Shown here: positions 17,700 through 26,953 of the stretch, in pieces
Layout of the letters: each line of letters starts with the position of its first letter
Numbering within the stretch: the first letter of the stretch is position 1
Source of the DNA: an uncultured Algimonas sp.
Lineage (GTDB): Bacteria > Pseudomonadota > Alphaproteobacteria > Caulobacterales > Maricaulaceae
Length of the DNA stretch: 64,000 nucleotides
Assembly (NCBI GenBank): GCA_937923575.1
Contig: CALDUL010000001.1
Coordinates: 1 to 64,000 of the forward strand
Direction: 5' to 3'
Notes under the pieces: generated by a model
Told to the model about the DNA's origin: nothing
Database searches by the model: none
Seen by the model: the letters and a program-made list of their open reading frames with translations, nothing else
Made by a program: the position numbers and the translations under genes

Positions 17700-18301
17700 G
17701 CACGCTCGACGCTCCCGCGAGGACTTTGGTCATCGCTTGCGGCGCTGTCGCGCGCGAGGTGAGGGCGGTCGCAGACCAGATCCCCGCGTTTGAGCTGCGT
17801 TGCATTCCCGCCACGCTGCATAACGTGCCGGCGAAAATCGTGCCTGCCATCGAAGCAATATTGGACTCTGAAGTGTCCGGGGGCGGCTATGACCGCACTC
17901 TGCTTGCGCTAGGTGACTGCGGCACAGGCGGGGGGATCGACCGACTGTGCGCACGCCGCGGCGTGACCCGCCTGCCAGGCGCGCATTGCTACGCCTTCTT
18001 TGCCGGATTGCCGGAATTCGACGCCATGATGGAAGAAGAGCTCGGCACCTTTTTCCTGACGGACTTCCTCGCACGACAGTTTGACACCATGGTCATGCAG
18101 CCGCTCGGTCTCGACCGCAAACCTGAACTGCGCGACATGTATTTCGGCCATTACAAACGGCTCGTTTTCCTGAGCCAACAGCCGGACGCCGCACTGCTCG
18201 CCAAGGCCAAGGCGGCCGCCGATACGCTGGGTCTGGCTTTCGAACACCGCCCGACTGGCCTCTCCCCCTTCGCGCGCGAACTCGCGCAACTCGCCGCATA
18301 A
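17696..18301 (+). CDS. DUF1638-family protein
   Basis: A 201-residue protein. Family features are VIACGAVAREV at the N-terminus, LPATLHNVP-like CIPATLHNVP, and LLALGDCGTGGGID followed by GAHCYAFFAG. Several Cys and His residues are conserved, consistent with a metal site. DUF1638 proteins recur next to corrinoid methyltransferase genes, but no biochemical role is established. The GTG start at 17696 overlaps the corrinoid protein stop (GTGA), so it is translationally coupled to it. It is probably an accessory factor of methyl transfer or of cobalamin loading. Confidence 0.85.
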   Translation: MSTLDAPARTLVIACGAVAREVRAVADQIPAFELRCIPATLHNVPAKIVPAIEAILDSEVSGGGYDRTLLALGDCGTGGGIDRLCARRGVTRLPGAHCYAFFAGLPEFDAMMEEELGTFFLTDFLARQFDTMVMQPLGLDRKPELRDMYFGHYKRLVFLSQQPDAALLAKAKAAADTLGLAFEHRPTGLSPFARELAQLAA

Positions 18302-18311
18302 GGAGCCCCCA

Positions 18312-19235
18312 ATGGCCCGCACCGTTCTCACCTCTGCGACGCAGGAAGTCATCATCGGCTTCGATCAGCCCTTTGTCATGATAGGCGAGCGCATCAATCC
18401 GACCAACCGCCCGAAGTTCTCCAAGGAGCTGAAGGACGGCAATTACTGGCGCGTCGTGAAAGAAGCCAAGACACAGGTCGAAGCGGGTGCACAAGTGCTC
18501 GACGTCAATGTCGGCGTGCCGCTCTCGGACGAAGCCAAGATCATGAGCGAAGTCATCACCCTGCTGCAGACCGAAGTGCAATGCCCGCTCGTCATCGACA
18601 GCTCCGTCAAACCCGCGCTGGAGTCCGGCCTTGAAGCCTATCAGGGCCGCCCGCTGGTCAACTCCGTGACAGGCGAGGAGGAGAGCCTCGAGTTTGTCCT
18701 GCCGCTGATCGCCAAACATGACTGCGCGGTCGTAGCCATTTCCAATGACGACACAGGTATTTCAGAGGATCCCGATGTCCGCTTCGAGGTTGCCAAGCGC
18801 ATAGTCGAGCGCGCGGCGGATTACGGCATCAAGCCGGAGGACGTCGTCGTCGATCCGCTTGTCATGCCGGTCGGTGCGATCAATTCGGCTGGTCGAGACG
18901 TGTTCAAGCTTATCCGCCGTCTTCGCGAAGAGCTCGGAGTCAACACGACTTGCGGCGCGTCCAACGTCGCCTTCGGCCTGCCCAACCGCCACACCGTCCA
19001 CAACGCCTTTCTGCCCATGCTCCAAGCCGCTGGCATGACCAGCGCAATCCTCAACGTCTATGACGAAGGCCTCGTGCCTGCGATCAAAGCCGGCGACATG
19101 CTCGCGGGCAACGACCCCGACTGCGCAAACTGGATCAACGCCAACCGTCCCAAGCCCGCTCCTGGTGAAGAAGCCGGTGGGCGTCGCGGTGGCGGCCGCC
19201 GGGGTGGCCGCGCGGGTCGCGGGCGTCGCGGCTAG
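18312..19235 (+). CDS. Methyltetrahydrofolate:corrinoid methyltransferase (pterin-binding domain)
   Basis: A 307-residue protein with a TIM-barrel pterin-binding domain: MIGERINPTNRPKF, GAQVLDVNVG, PLVIDSSVKPALESGL, PLVNSVTGEEE, DPLVMPVG, and TTCGASNVAFGLPNR. This is the MeTr fold, equal to the folate module of MetH, which moves a methyl group from methyltetrahydrofolate to Co(I)-cobalamin. A strong AAGGAG ribosome-binding site precedes ATG 18312. The last 25 residues are an Arg/Gly-rich tail (GGRRGGGRRGGRAGRGRRG) outside the fold; a similar tail ends the next protein. Confidence 0.93.
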   Translation: MARTVLTSATQEVIIGFDQPFVMIGERINPTNRPKFSKELKDGNYWRVVKEAKTQVEAGAQVLDVNVGVPLSDEAKIMSEVITLLQTEVQCPLVIDSSVKPALESGLEAYQGRPLVNSVTGEEESLEFVLPLIAKHDCAVVAISNDDTGISEDPDVRFEVAKRIVERAADYGIKPEDVVVDPLVMPVGAINSAGRDVFKLIRRLREELGVNTTCGASNVAFGLPNRHTVHNAFLPMLQAAGMTSAILNVYDEGLVPAIKAGDMLAGNDPDCANWINANRPKPAPGEEAGGRRGGGRRGGRAGRGRRG

Positions 19236-19249
19236 GCGCCTCCGCCTCG

Positions 19250-21163
19250 ATGACCCACACGCTGATCTTCACGCCGTCTGGCGTTCAGACGACTGCCGAG
19301 CCCGGTGAGTCCGTCTATGACGTTGCCTTGCGCGCAGGCGTGGACATCAAGTCGATCTGCGGCGGCACGGGGTTGTGCCACCGCTGCCAGTGCAGCTTGC
19401 AGACGGGAGACCACGCGAAGTTCAAGCTCTCCGTGACAGACGACGCGCTGTTCAAGCTGCGCCCGGCAGAGAAGAAGGCGATCCATGACGGAGACATGGC
19501 GGAAGGCCTGCGCCTCGCCTGCCGCGCCAAGGTCATGGGCGATGCCGTCATAGATATCCCGCCGCATGCCCGCCACACGCAGAGCGCTATTCGCAAGGCC
19601 GCGTTCGATCTACCGGGACCCATCGCCCCGCCGGTCAAGCTCCACATGGTACAGCTGCCCGAACCGACGCTGGAGGACCATATCTCGGATACGGAAAGCC
19701 TGTCCGAACGGCTTGGTGGCTTGCGCGTTTCGCCAAACGTCACACTGAAGATTCAGCCGCTGCTGGCCGAGCACAAACGCAAGCTCATCGCCGTCGTGCG
19801 CGACGAGGCCGAGGTCATCGACGTCTGGGCGCCGGACCGCGAGGGGCTTTTCGGTGCGGCGGTGGACATCGGCTCCACATCGGTCGCGCTTTATCTCTAT
19901 GATCTGGTGACTGGCGCGCTGGTCCACCAGTCGTCGGCCATGAATCCGCAGATCCGCTACGGCGAAGACGTGATGAGCCGGGTCAGCTACGTCATGATGA
20001 ACAAAGACGGTCGCGAGAAGCTGGCCGGTGCCGTGCAGGGACAGCTGCGCGACATGCTGTCTGATGCGCGCGAGGCTGTCGGCGCAGAGGTCGATCAGGT
20101 GCTGGAAATGGTCTGCGTCGGCAATCCGATCATGCACCACACACTCATCGGCGTGGACCCGACGCCGCTGGGGCAGTCGCCCTTTACGCTGGCTGTGAAG
20201 GACTGGCTCGACCTGCCGGGCGATCAGCTCGATCTCGGTATGGCGCGGCACGCTCGCGTGTCGCTACTGCCGCTGATCGGCGGGCATGTCGGCGCGGACA
20301 CGGCAGCCGCCTATCTCACCCAGATGGACCGCATGAAAGACCGCTCCGTTCTGCTGGTCGACATCGGGACCAATGCGGAGATCGTGCTGACCCACAACGG
20401 ACGGGTGGCCGCGGCCAGCTCACCGACAGGCCCGGCGCTGGAAGGCGCGGAGATCAGCTGCGGTGTGCGCGCGTCCGAGGGTGCGATCGAGCGACTGCGC
20501 ATCGACCCCGTTTCCTTCGCCGCCAAGGTCAAGATCATCGGCCACGACGAATGGCTGACGGACGAGACGATTGGTGATCACGCTGTGCCCGGTCTGTGTG
20601 GCTCCGCCATTTTCGAGGTCATGGTAGAACTGGCCCGTGCTGGGCTTATCGACCGATCCGGTCTGTTCCGCCCAGAAACCGCACCCGACCGCTTTACCCA
20701 GGACGGCAATGTCCAGACCTACCGCGTGATCGGCGACATCACCCTGCGCCAGACCGATATCCGCGCCGTGCAGCTGGCTAAGGCCGCGCTTATGGCAGGC
20801 GCGCGCCTGGTGGCCGAAGAGCTCGACTGCGAGGCATTTGACGAAGTGCTGCTGGCTGGCGCTTTTGGCACGCACCTCGACCCGGCCTATGTCGCGGAGA
20901 TTGGCATCATCCCGCACAACGGCGCAGACACGATCGAGGCGGTTGGCAACGCAGCCGGCATGGGCGCGGCCATGTGCCTGACGGACGTCGCCGCACGCGA
21001 CCGCATCCGCGCCGCCGTCGAAGATGTGGTCAAGATCGAGACCGCGCTTGAACCGCGCTTCCAGGACTACTTTGTGGAGGCCATGGCCTTTCCGAGCGCA
21101 CCGGAAGGCACGTCGAGCTCGCGCGGTGGTGGTCGTCGCGGAGGGCGACGTCGGCGAGGTTAG
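19250..21163 (+). CDS. Corrinoid reductive reactivase (2Fe-2S ferredoxin plus ASKHA/DUF4445, RamA/RACo-like)
   Basis: A 637-residue protein. The N-terminal plant-type ferredoxin domain holds cysteines 37, 43, 46 (CGGTGLCHRC) and 91, ligands for one 2Fe-2S cluster. After a linker, an ASKHA ATPase fold starts near residue 200 (AVDIGSTSVALYLYD) with a second phosphate loop VDIGTNAEIVL and GLCGSAIFE, then the DUF4445 region. Such proteins reduce inactive Co(II) to Co(I) with ATP hydrolysis and reset corrinoid methyltransferases. The C-terminus is a short Arg/Gly tail (SSRGGGRRGGRRRRG). It is the last gene of the operon; its stop overlaps the convergent glnE stop. Confidence 0.93.
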   Translation: MTHTLIFTPSGVQTTAEPGESVYDVALRAGVDIKSICGGTGLCHRCQCSLQTGDHAKFKLSVTDDALFKLRPAEKKAIHDGDMAEGLRLACRAKVMGDAVIDIPPHARHTQSAIRKAAFDLPGPIAPPVKLHMVQLPEPTLEDHISDTESLSERLGGLRVSPNVTLKIQPLLAEHKRKLIAVVRDEAEVIDVWAPDREGLFGAAVDIGSTSVALYLYDLVTGALVHQSSAMNPQIRYGEDVMSRVSYVMMNKDGREKLAGAVQGQLRDMLSDAREAVGAEVDQVLEMVCVGNPIMHHTLIGVDPTPLGQSPFTLAVKDWLDLPGDQLDLGMARHARVSLLPLIGGHVGADTAAAYLTQMDRMKDRSVLLVDIGTNAEIVLTHNGRVAAASSPTGPALEGAEISCGVRASEGAIERLRIDPVSFAAKVKIIGHDEWLTDETIGDHAVPGLCGSAIFEVMVELARAGLIDRSGLFRPETAPDRFTQDGNVQTYRVIGDITLRQTDIRAVQLAKAALMAGARLVAEELDCEAFDEVLLAGAFGTHLDPAYVAEIGIIPHNGADTIEAVGNAAGMGAAMCLTDVAARDRIRAAVEDVVKIETALEPRFQDYFVEAMAFPSAPEGTSSSRGGGRRGGRRRRG

Positions 21164-23592
21164 CTCCAGATGACGGGGTCCATGGACTGGCTCGCGTCTC
21201 CGGCGTAGCCATCCGTGATCTTTGTAACAGCCGCTTCCAGCTCTACGAAATTTAGCTCCGGCATGCGCTCCCGATACAAATTCGGCACGTCATCGACCGA
21301 CCGACCACTAAGCCCCAGCAGCCGTTCCCAATACAAATGTGCCGTCCAGTCCATGCGCAAGGACTGCATCGTCTCGCCGCCGCACAGCACCCCGACCGCG
21401 CCCCAATAATCGGCTTGCATCAGCCCGCCCTCGCGAAGTTTGGTGCCGAACACGTCCGGTGCGATCGGTCGGATACGCTCGGCTTTCAGCAATTCCCACA
21501 TGTGATGCGCGTCGGCGAGAAGTTGCTCCCGATCGCGTGGTCTGGCCAGAACGGAGGCGCGGGCTTGCGCGACCCGCTCGCCCAGCGCCCGATCGCCTGC
21601 CACTACCCGCGACGGGACGAGCGCGATGTGCTCCCATGTCCGAGCGGAATGTGCGTGGTGCTTTTCAAATGCCGACAGCGTGACCGCGGGAGGTCCGGAG
21701 CGCCCGGACGGACGCAGCCGCATGTCCAGCTCATAGGCGATCCCCTCGCGCAGCCGGGCCGTCAGTATGGTGCGCAGGCGACGGACGACCTTGCTGGCCA
21801 CATCGCGGTCCACCGCGTCATCGAAGAGGAAGATCAGGTCGAGATCGGATTGCGGCGCCATGCGGCGCTCGCCCAGCTTACCGAGACCCAGCACGGCGAT
21901 GGGCAGCTCCGGCACGTCGAGATCGTCGCGCGCGATGGTCAGCGATGTCTCGATGGCGCTTTCCGCGAGCGCCGTCAATGCGCAGGCGAGGGCCGGGGCA
22001 TCGCCGCCCTGCAGGAAAGCATGATAGGCGAGAAACAGCCCTTCGTTCACGAAGCGCCGCAACCGCTCCAGCCGGGTTTCATAGTCGCTTTCCGACAGGA
22101 CAAAGGCCGGGTTCGGTTGCACGGGTGAGATGAAGCTGTCGATGATATGCGGGCTCTGCTCCAACAGGACAGACATATGCGGACTGTAGAGCAGCGGCTC
22201 GACCAGTGCGTCGAGCAAGGACGGATTGGCCGCCAACAGCGATAGATACTGCTCCGAGCGTGACAGCTGGCCAAGATAGGCGTCGATGCGCAGGGTTGCA
22301 GCGTCGGGATCAGACGCAGCGGCGACACGCTGCTGCAGGGCGAGGCCGAGAGGTTTCAGTCGATTGGCTTCGCGCGCGCCGTAGCGTTGAAATCCGGCCC
22401 GCCAGTCGGACAGAATGGCCTCTGTGCCTGATTGCACGGCCGGCATGGCGGGGCGTTTCGGCTTCGGCGTATCGGGCGCGGCAAAGATTTCGGCAAAGCG
22501 GGCGTGGACGCGGCGGCGGCGCTGGGTTGTCGTTTTCATGAGCTCTTGAGCATTCTCGCCAAGCAGTTCCGCGATTGGCGCCCATCCGTCCGTATCGGCA
22601 GGCAGCACATGCTCCTGCCCGTCGCGCATCATCTGCAGCGCGTTCTCCAATCTGCGCAGCGCGATGTAATCGGCCTGCAACCCCTCGCTATCGGAAAGCC
22701 AGCCGCCCGCTCCGAGCGCGTCTAGCGCCTCCAGCGTATTGGTCGTGCGCAGGCTGTACGCCTTGCCGCCCCAGATCAGCTGTTGGGCATTGGCGATGAA
22801 CTCGATCTCGCGAATACCGCCCGTGCCGAGCTTGACGTTGAAGCCAAACGGGATCGCTGCGATCGGCTCGCGCTCGTCGCGCTCGCGGCGCAGGTTCGGG
22901 TGTTCCAGATTGATGCGCGTTTTCAGCTCGCCGAGCTGATCGATGGTGCGGAAGTCCAGATTCTGTCGCCAGATATAGGGCGTAAGTTCGCTGAGGAACG
23001 CCTCGCCCGCCGCCCGGTCTCCGCCGACCACCCGGGCCTTCATCATGGCAAGGCGGTGCCAGGGCAGGGCGCGGAAGAAGTAGAAATCCTGCGCGCGCAC
23101 CGTGCTCATGGCGAGGCCGGAGACAGACGCTTCGGGCCGCAACCGCCAGTCGACGCGGTAGACCATCCGGCCCACGCGTGGCTGCAGCGTCTGGGTCAGT
23201 CGGCGCATGATCTGACCTGCCACATGGGCCTGGCCGCGTGAGGCGGAGACGGGGAAGGTCGCGGGGTCGAAATAGGCGATGAGGTCGATGTCGGAGGAAA
23301 AGTTGAGGTCATCCCCGCCCAGCTTGCCAAGGCCGAGGATAAAGAGGCCTGTCGGCGCGCCAGATAGATTCGCGCCGCTCCAAGCCTCTTGCAGCGCGCA
23401 GTCGATGGCGGCGTGGGCGAAGCCCGATTGCAGGCGGCCCAGCGTGGGGAACGGCGCATCAGATGCCAGCGCCAGATGCGCCCATCCCAGGTTGAAGCGT
23501 GCCTTGTCGCCGGCGAGTTCAGCGGCCTCGCCCACTGCCCCTATAGCCTCTTGCGCGGTCCCGGCCTCAGGCGCGCCGAAGCGCTCCAGCAA
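21160..23592 (-). CDS. glnE: Glutamine synthetase adenylyltransferase/adenylyl-removing enzyme, unusual short N-terminus
   Basis: An 810-residue frame from a TTG at 23592. It has both nucleotidyltransferase domains: the adenylyl-removing domain (GLGKLGGDDLNFSSDIDLIAYFD, near residue 84) and the adenylyltransferase domain (GLGKLGERRMAPQSDLDLIFLFD, near residue 580). It tunes glutamine synthetase to nitrogen status. The family is usually about 930-980 residues, so roughly 50-70 N-terminal residues are missing. The frame upstream of the TTG still encodes family-like SPYLSDL, back to about 23628, but no ATG/GTG/TTG occurs before it runs into the end of the autotransporter gene. The start is therefore uncertain. 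Confidence 0.9.
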   Translation of the reverse strand: MLERFGAPEAGTAQEAIGAVGEAAELAGDKARFNLGWAHLALASDAPFPTLGRLQSGFAHAAIDCALQEAWSGANLSGAPTGLFILGLGKLGGDDLNFSSDIDLIAYFDPATFPVSASRGQAHVAGQIMRRLTQTLQPRVGRMVYRVDWRLRPEASVSGLAMSTVRAQDFYFFRALPWHRLAMMKARVVGGDRAAGEAFLSELTPYIWRQNLDFRTIDQLGELKTRINLEHPNLRRERDEREPIAAIPFGFNVKLGTGGIREIEFIANAQQLIWGGKAYSLRTTNTLEALDALGAGGWLSDSEGLQADYIALRRLENALQMMRDGQEHVLPADTDGWAPIAELLGENAQELMKTTTQRRRRVHARFAEIFAAPDTPKPKRPAMPAVQSGTEAILSDWRAGFQRYGAREANRLKPLGLALQQRVAAASDPDAATLRIDAYLGQLSRSEQYLSLLAANPSLLDALVEPLLYSPHMSVLLEQSPHIIDSFISPVQPNPAFVLSESDYETRLERLRRFVNEGLFLAYHAFLQGGDAPALACALTALAESAIETSLTIARDDLDVPELPIAVLGLGKLGERRMAPQSDLDLIFLFDDAVDRDVASKVVRRLRTILTARLREGIAYELDMRLRPSGRSGPPAVTLSAFEKHHAHSARTWEHIALVPSRVVAGDRALGERVAQARASVLARPRDREQLLADAHHMWELLKAERIRPIAPDVFGTKLREGGLMQADYWGAVGVLCGGETMQSLRMDWTAHLYWERLLGLSGRSVDDVPNLYRERMPELNFVELEAAVTKITDGYAGDASQSMDPVIWS

Positions 23593-23632
23593 GTCGGAGA
23601 GATAGGGGGAGGCTGCGAGCCGGGTCAGCAGA

Positions 23633-26600
23633 TTAGAACAGCATCCGTACCACGATGCGGCCCGTGTGACGCACGAATCCGTTGCGGATGTCGCTGTCGA
23701 AATCGAAGCCGACGGAGCTGTAGCCAGAACCCGCCGCGAGCGAGAAGCCGAGCAACACGCCGGAGTTCGGGAAGTTCGCGCTCTGCGTATCGGCGAGCAG
23801 TGCGTTCTCCACGCCGTTGAAGCGATAGGATGTCAGCACGGGATCGCTGAGGAATTCATTGCGGTAACCGACGCGGAAGCTGGGCCGGATCCAAGTGCGC
23901 TTGCCCTCGAAATTCATGCCGAAATTCAGCAGGCCCGAGACCGAGCCTATGTCGGAGGTGCGGTCTTCGACCGACAGCGCGACGCCCAGCGGGCCGCTTT
24001 CGGTGTAAGCGGATTCGGACAGTCGCAGATAGTCGAGGCTGGCGACCGGGCGGACCCAATAGCGTTCGCCCAGCGCAATATCGTAGCCTGCGCGCAAGCT
24101 GGCATTGATGTGCGAGCCGTCCCATTCGCCTTCGGTGTCACCGACGAAATCGCCGATGACGACGCGGCGGTTCTGCTCGAAATTGTTGAAGCCACCACCG
24201 ACATAGCCGTCAATGCTCAGCGCACCGCTCTGGAAGCCTGCGTAGGCGCCGAGCTGAATCGTGGTGACATCCAGCGGTTGGTCGACGCCGACCACGTCCT
24301 CGATCTCTGTCGAGGCAAATCCGAGGTTCACACCGACGGCGTGGAATGGACCGATCGCCGTGTCCAGACCGGCGGCAAAGCCGAAGCCCTGTCCGCGATA
24401 TTGCTCGGACAGGCCTGCCAGGCTGCGGTCCGCGAAATAGGCAAACTCCTGCAGCCACGCGCCGCCCGGCTTGTCGGGGGAACGGCGTGCGCTGTCGAGA
24501 TGGTTGCCGACCGCGCCGACCGCGCCGTCCGTATTGGCCAGCACGAATTGGCGGGACGCAGCGGCGAATTCCGGCAGCAGCTGGTTGTAGGCCGCGTAGA
24601 ATTCACCGGCCGTGTCGAGATTGGCAAGCTCATTGCCGAGCACGCCGTTCGCCTGCAGCGCTTGCAGCGTGGCATTGTAGACGGAGGACTGAACGCCTGT
24701 CTGCGAGACGTCGAGGCCGAGCTGTTCGGCATTGCGCAGATCGACGGTCACGACCAGCGTCTCGCCGATTTGCTGGAATTCCGTGTCGAACAGGAAGCTG
24801 CCGTCGTCGGCCGCGTTGAGCAGTTCCAGATCGCCAATGGTGAGATCGCTCGCCGAAGCGATTTCGAATTGCGAGCTGCCCTGGTCCACCGACAATAGAT
24901 TGTTCAAGCGTGGGTTGATGATCGAGCCCGCCGCGAAGCTGATGGCGCCCGAGGCCTGCAGGGATGAGGCCGCGCCGGTCGCGCCGTCGATGGTCGGGGC
25001 GAAGACGGATGTCTCGTCGAAGCTCGCCGAGGTTATCGAGACGGCTTCGGTCCCCCGAAGCGACAGCGTCGAGCCATCGGTCGCGGTGATGCTCAGCCCA
25101 CCCTCATTGGTGATCGCGCCGTCATATTCCGTCGATGCGATAGAGAGGACGTCGTCGCCGGCGCCGAAGTCGATGTCGCCGCGAATTGTGCCGTCGCTGG
25201 ATGTAACCGTGTCGTCGCCGGAGCCGAGAAGGATGTCGCCGCCAATGCTCGGCGTGATCGGATCGACGCCGTCATCCGGAATGGGATCGACAGCGCGGCT
25301 TTGGGTGATCGTGACGCCCGATGTGTTGGCGGACAGATCGAATGCGATGAGTTGAAAGTCGGTTTCGGCCGTGCCGTCCGGGTCGCTACTGCCCGCAACC
25401 GCTGTGATGACGCCCGTGTTCTCGACATTCGTCAGCGTGCCGGAGGCGTCGCGCAGGACTGTGGCGGTGCCTTGGCGCGCGGAAATGACGACCGAGATGA
25501 TGCCCTCGTTCACCAGGCTTTCCAGAGACGCGTTTTCGCCAATGTCGATTGCAGTGGCATTCACCTGGCGCGGAGCCGGAATGTTATCGCGGTCGAAATA
25601 GACCTCGTCGGCGGCCTCGCTCGCCGTGGCGATGATAAAGCCGGAATTGTTCAGACGCTCGGCGACCGCATTGTCGCCCAGAACGATCACGCGGGCCTCA
25701 CCCGTGCCGAAGTCAACACCCTCGATGGACGGCGCCGTGCCGCCGACGAAGGTTGTGGCCGTCATCGTGCCAGTATTGCGAATGCCGCCGTCCAGCGTGG
25801 CGTCGGCGATGGAGAGTGTCGTGGCGTCGAAATCGTCGATGATGCCGTTCGCCGTCAGCCCGCCGCGGTTGATGAAGGCGTAGAGTCGGTCTTCGTCAAA
25901 GCCGTCAGCTTCGGGATCGGTGATCTCCGCGACTGTTCCGATCATGATCGGCGTGCCCTCGCCGTCGATCAAGATGGCGGGGGCTTGGCCGTTCTGCTGC
26001 ACGGAGGACACGCCGACGACAATATCCGTCGTCGTGCCGTCTTCGTTTTCCGTCGTGACGACGCGCTGGCCAAACTCGATACCGCCCGCGACATTGCCGG
26101 AGATCGCGACAGCGGAGGCCGCGTCGCGCACGTCCTCGATGCCCAGCGAACTGCGCGGAAAGGCATTGCTGGGATCGAACGGACGACGTTCGTTGAACCG
26201 CAGGGCCGAGTTGTTGATATTGCCCGAGTTGAAGAACCCGCCGCCCAAATCGCCGTCGATATCGAAGGCGCCGGAACCTTCGCCCGTCACGGCGATGGTG
26301 CCGGAGTTGATCACGTCACCGCTGACACCGCCTGCGATTCGAAATGCCGATCCCTGATCGCCGACCAGGCTGACGCTGCCTGCATTGGACAATGTTCCGT
26401 CCAGCGCGACGCCGACGGGCGTGTTTGACAGATCGACACCATAGGACTGGTTGCCCTCGACCAGAATGGAGGACGCCTGCTCTAGCGTGATATTGCCAGT
26501 AAAGGGCGACGCACCGGAAACGAGGATGCCACGGCGGCCCGTCCCGGAGGCAAAGGGCGTGTCCTGGGCGGGGTCGTCATCCGTATTCTCTTGCGCGAAG

Positions 26601-26953
26601 TCCTCGACGACGCGAATTGCGCCGGAATTTGTGAAGCCGCCCTCATTGCCGCCCTGGATCTCCACGCCGGTGGCGTTGTCGACATTGTTGATGGTGATCG
26701 TGCCCGCATTGTTGACCGTGTTGGAACTGTCGATGACGAGAGCGGGGCCAGCCGTGTCCAGCGTGATGGAGCCCGCGCTTGTAATGTTGATATCGGTCGC
26801 TTCGCCATCGTCCTCATCCGAGGTATTGACCGGTGCTGTGCGCGCGTCCGCGATTTCCAGCGGATCGGAATCTTGCGCATGGACGGCGCTTGGCAGCACG
26901 GCCGTGCCGAGCAACAGGGCGAGCGAAAAGCGGATCAAGGTCGGCTGGTTCAT
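23633..26953 (-). CDS. Autotransporter (type V secretion) with C-terminal beta-barrel
   Basis: A 1106-residue protein. The signal peptide is in the first 27 residues (LALLLGTAVLPSAVHA). The passenger (about 30-830) is built of repeated Asn/Gly/Ala/Val strands typical of a beta-helix, such as NNAGTITI, NSGTIAVTGEGSG, NTGVITAVAG. The last 270 residues form an autotransporter barrel starting near GAWLQEFAYFADRS and ending in Phe (VVRMLF), the outer-membrane sorting signal. The start at 26953 was chosen for the canonical signal peptide; an in-frame extension of 64 codons upstream has no such support. The passenger function is unknown. It lies 40 bases upstream of glnE. Confidence 0.9.
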   Translation of the reverse strand: MNQPTLIRFSLALLLGTAVLPSAVHAQDSDPLEIADARTAPVNTSDEDDGEATDINITSAGSITLDTAGPALVIDSSNTVNNAGTITINNVDNATGVEIQGGNEGGFTNSGAIRVVEDFAQENTDDDPAQDTPFASGTGRRGILVSGASPFTGNITLEQASSILVEGNQSYGVDLSNTPVGVALDGTLSNAGSVSLVGDQGSAFRIAGGVSGDVINSGTIAVTGEGSGAFDIDGDLGGGFFNSGNINNSALRFNERRPFDPSNAFPRSSLGIEDVRDAASAVAISGNVAGGIEFGQRVVTTENEDGTTTDIVVGVSSVQQNGQAPAILIDGEGTPIMIGTVAEITDPEADGFDEDRLYAFINRGGLTANGIIDDFDATTLSIADATLDGGIRNTGTMTATTFVGGTAPSIEGVDFGTGEARVIVLGDNAVAERLNNSGFIIATASEAADEVYFDRDNIPAPRQVNATAIDIGENASLESLVNEGIISVVISARQGTATVLRDASGTLTNVENTGVITAVAGSSDPDGTAETDFQLIAFDLSANTSGVTITQSRAVDPIPDDGVDPITPSIGGDILLGSGDDTVTSSDGTIRGDIDFGAGDDVLSIASTEYDGAITNEGGLSITATDGSTLSLRGTEAVSITSASFDETSVFAPTIDGATGAASSLQASGAISFAAGSIINPRLNNLLSVDQGSSQFEIASASDLTIGDLELLNAADDGSFLFDTEFQQIGETLVVTVDLRNAEQLGLDVSQTGVQSSVYNATLQALQANGVLGNELANLDTAGEFYAAYNQLLPEFAAASRQFVLANTDGAVGAVGNHLDSARRSPDKPGGAWLQEFAYFADRSLAGLSEQYRGQGFGFAAGLDTAIGPFHAVGVNLGFASTEIEDVVGVDQPLDVTTIQLGAYAGFQSGALSIDGYVGGGFNNFEQNRRVVIGDFVGDTEGEWDGSHINASLRAGYDIALGERYWVRPVASLDYLRLSESAYTESGPLGVALSVEDRTSDIGSVSGLLNFGMNFEGKRTWIRPSFRVGYRNEFLSDPVLTSYRFNGVENALLADTQSANFPNSGVLLGFSLAAGSGYSSVGFDFDSDIRNGFVRHTGRIVVRMLF

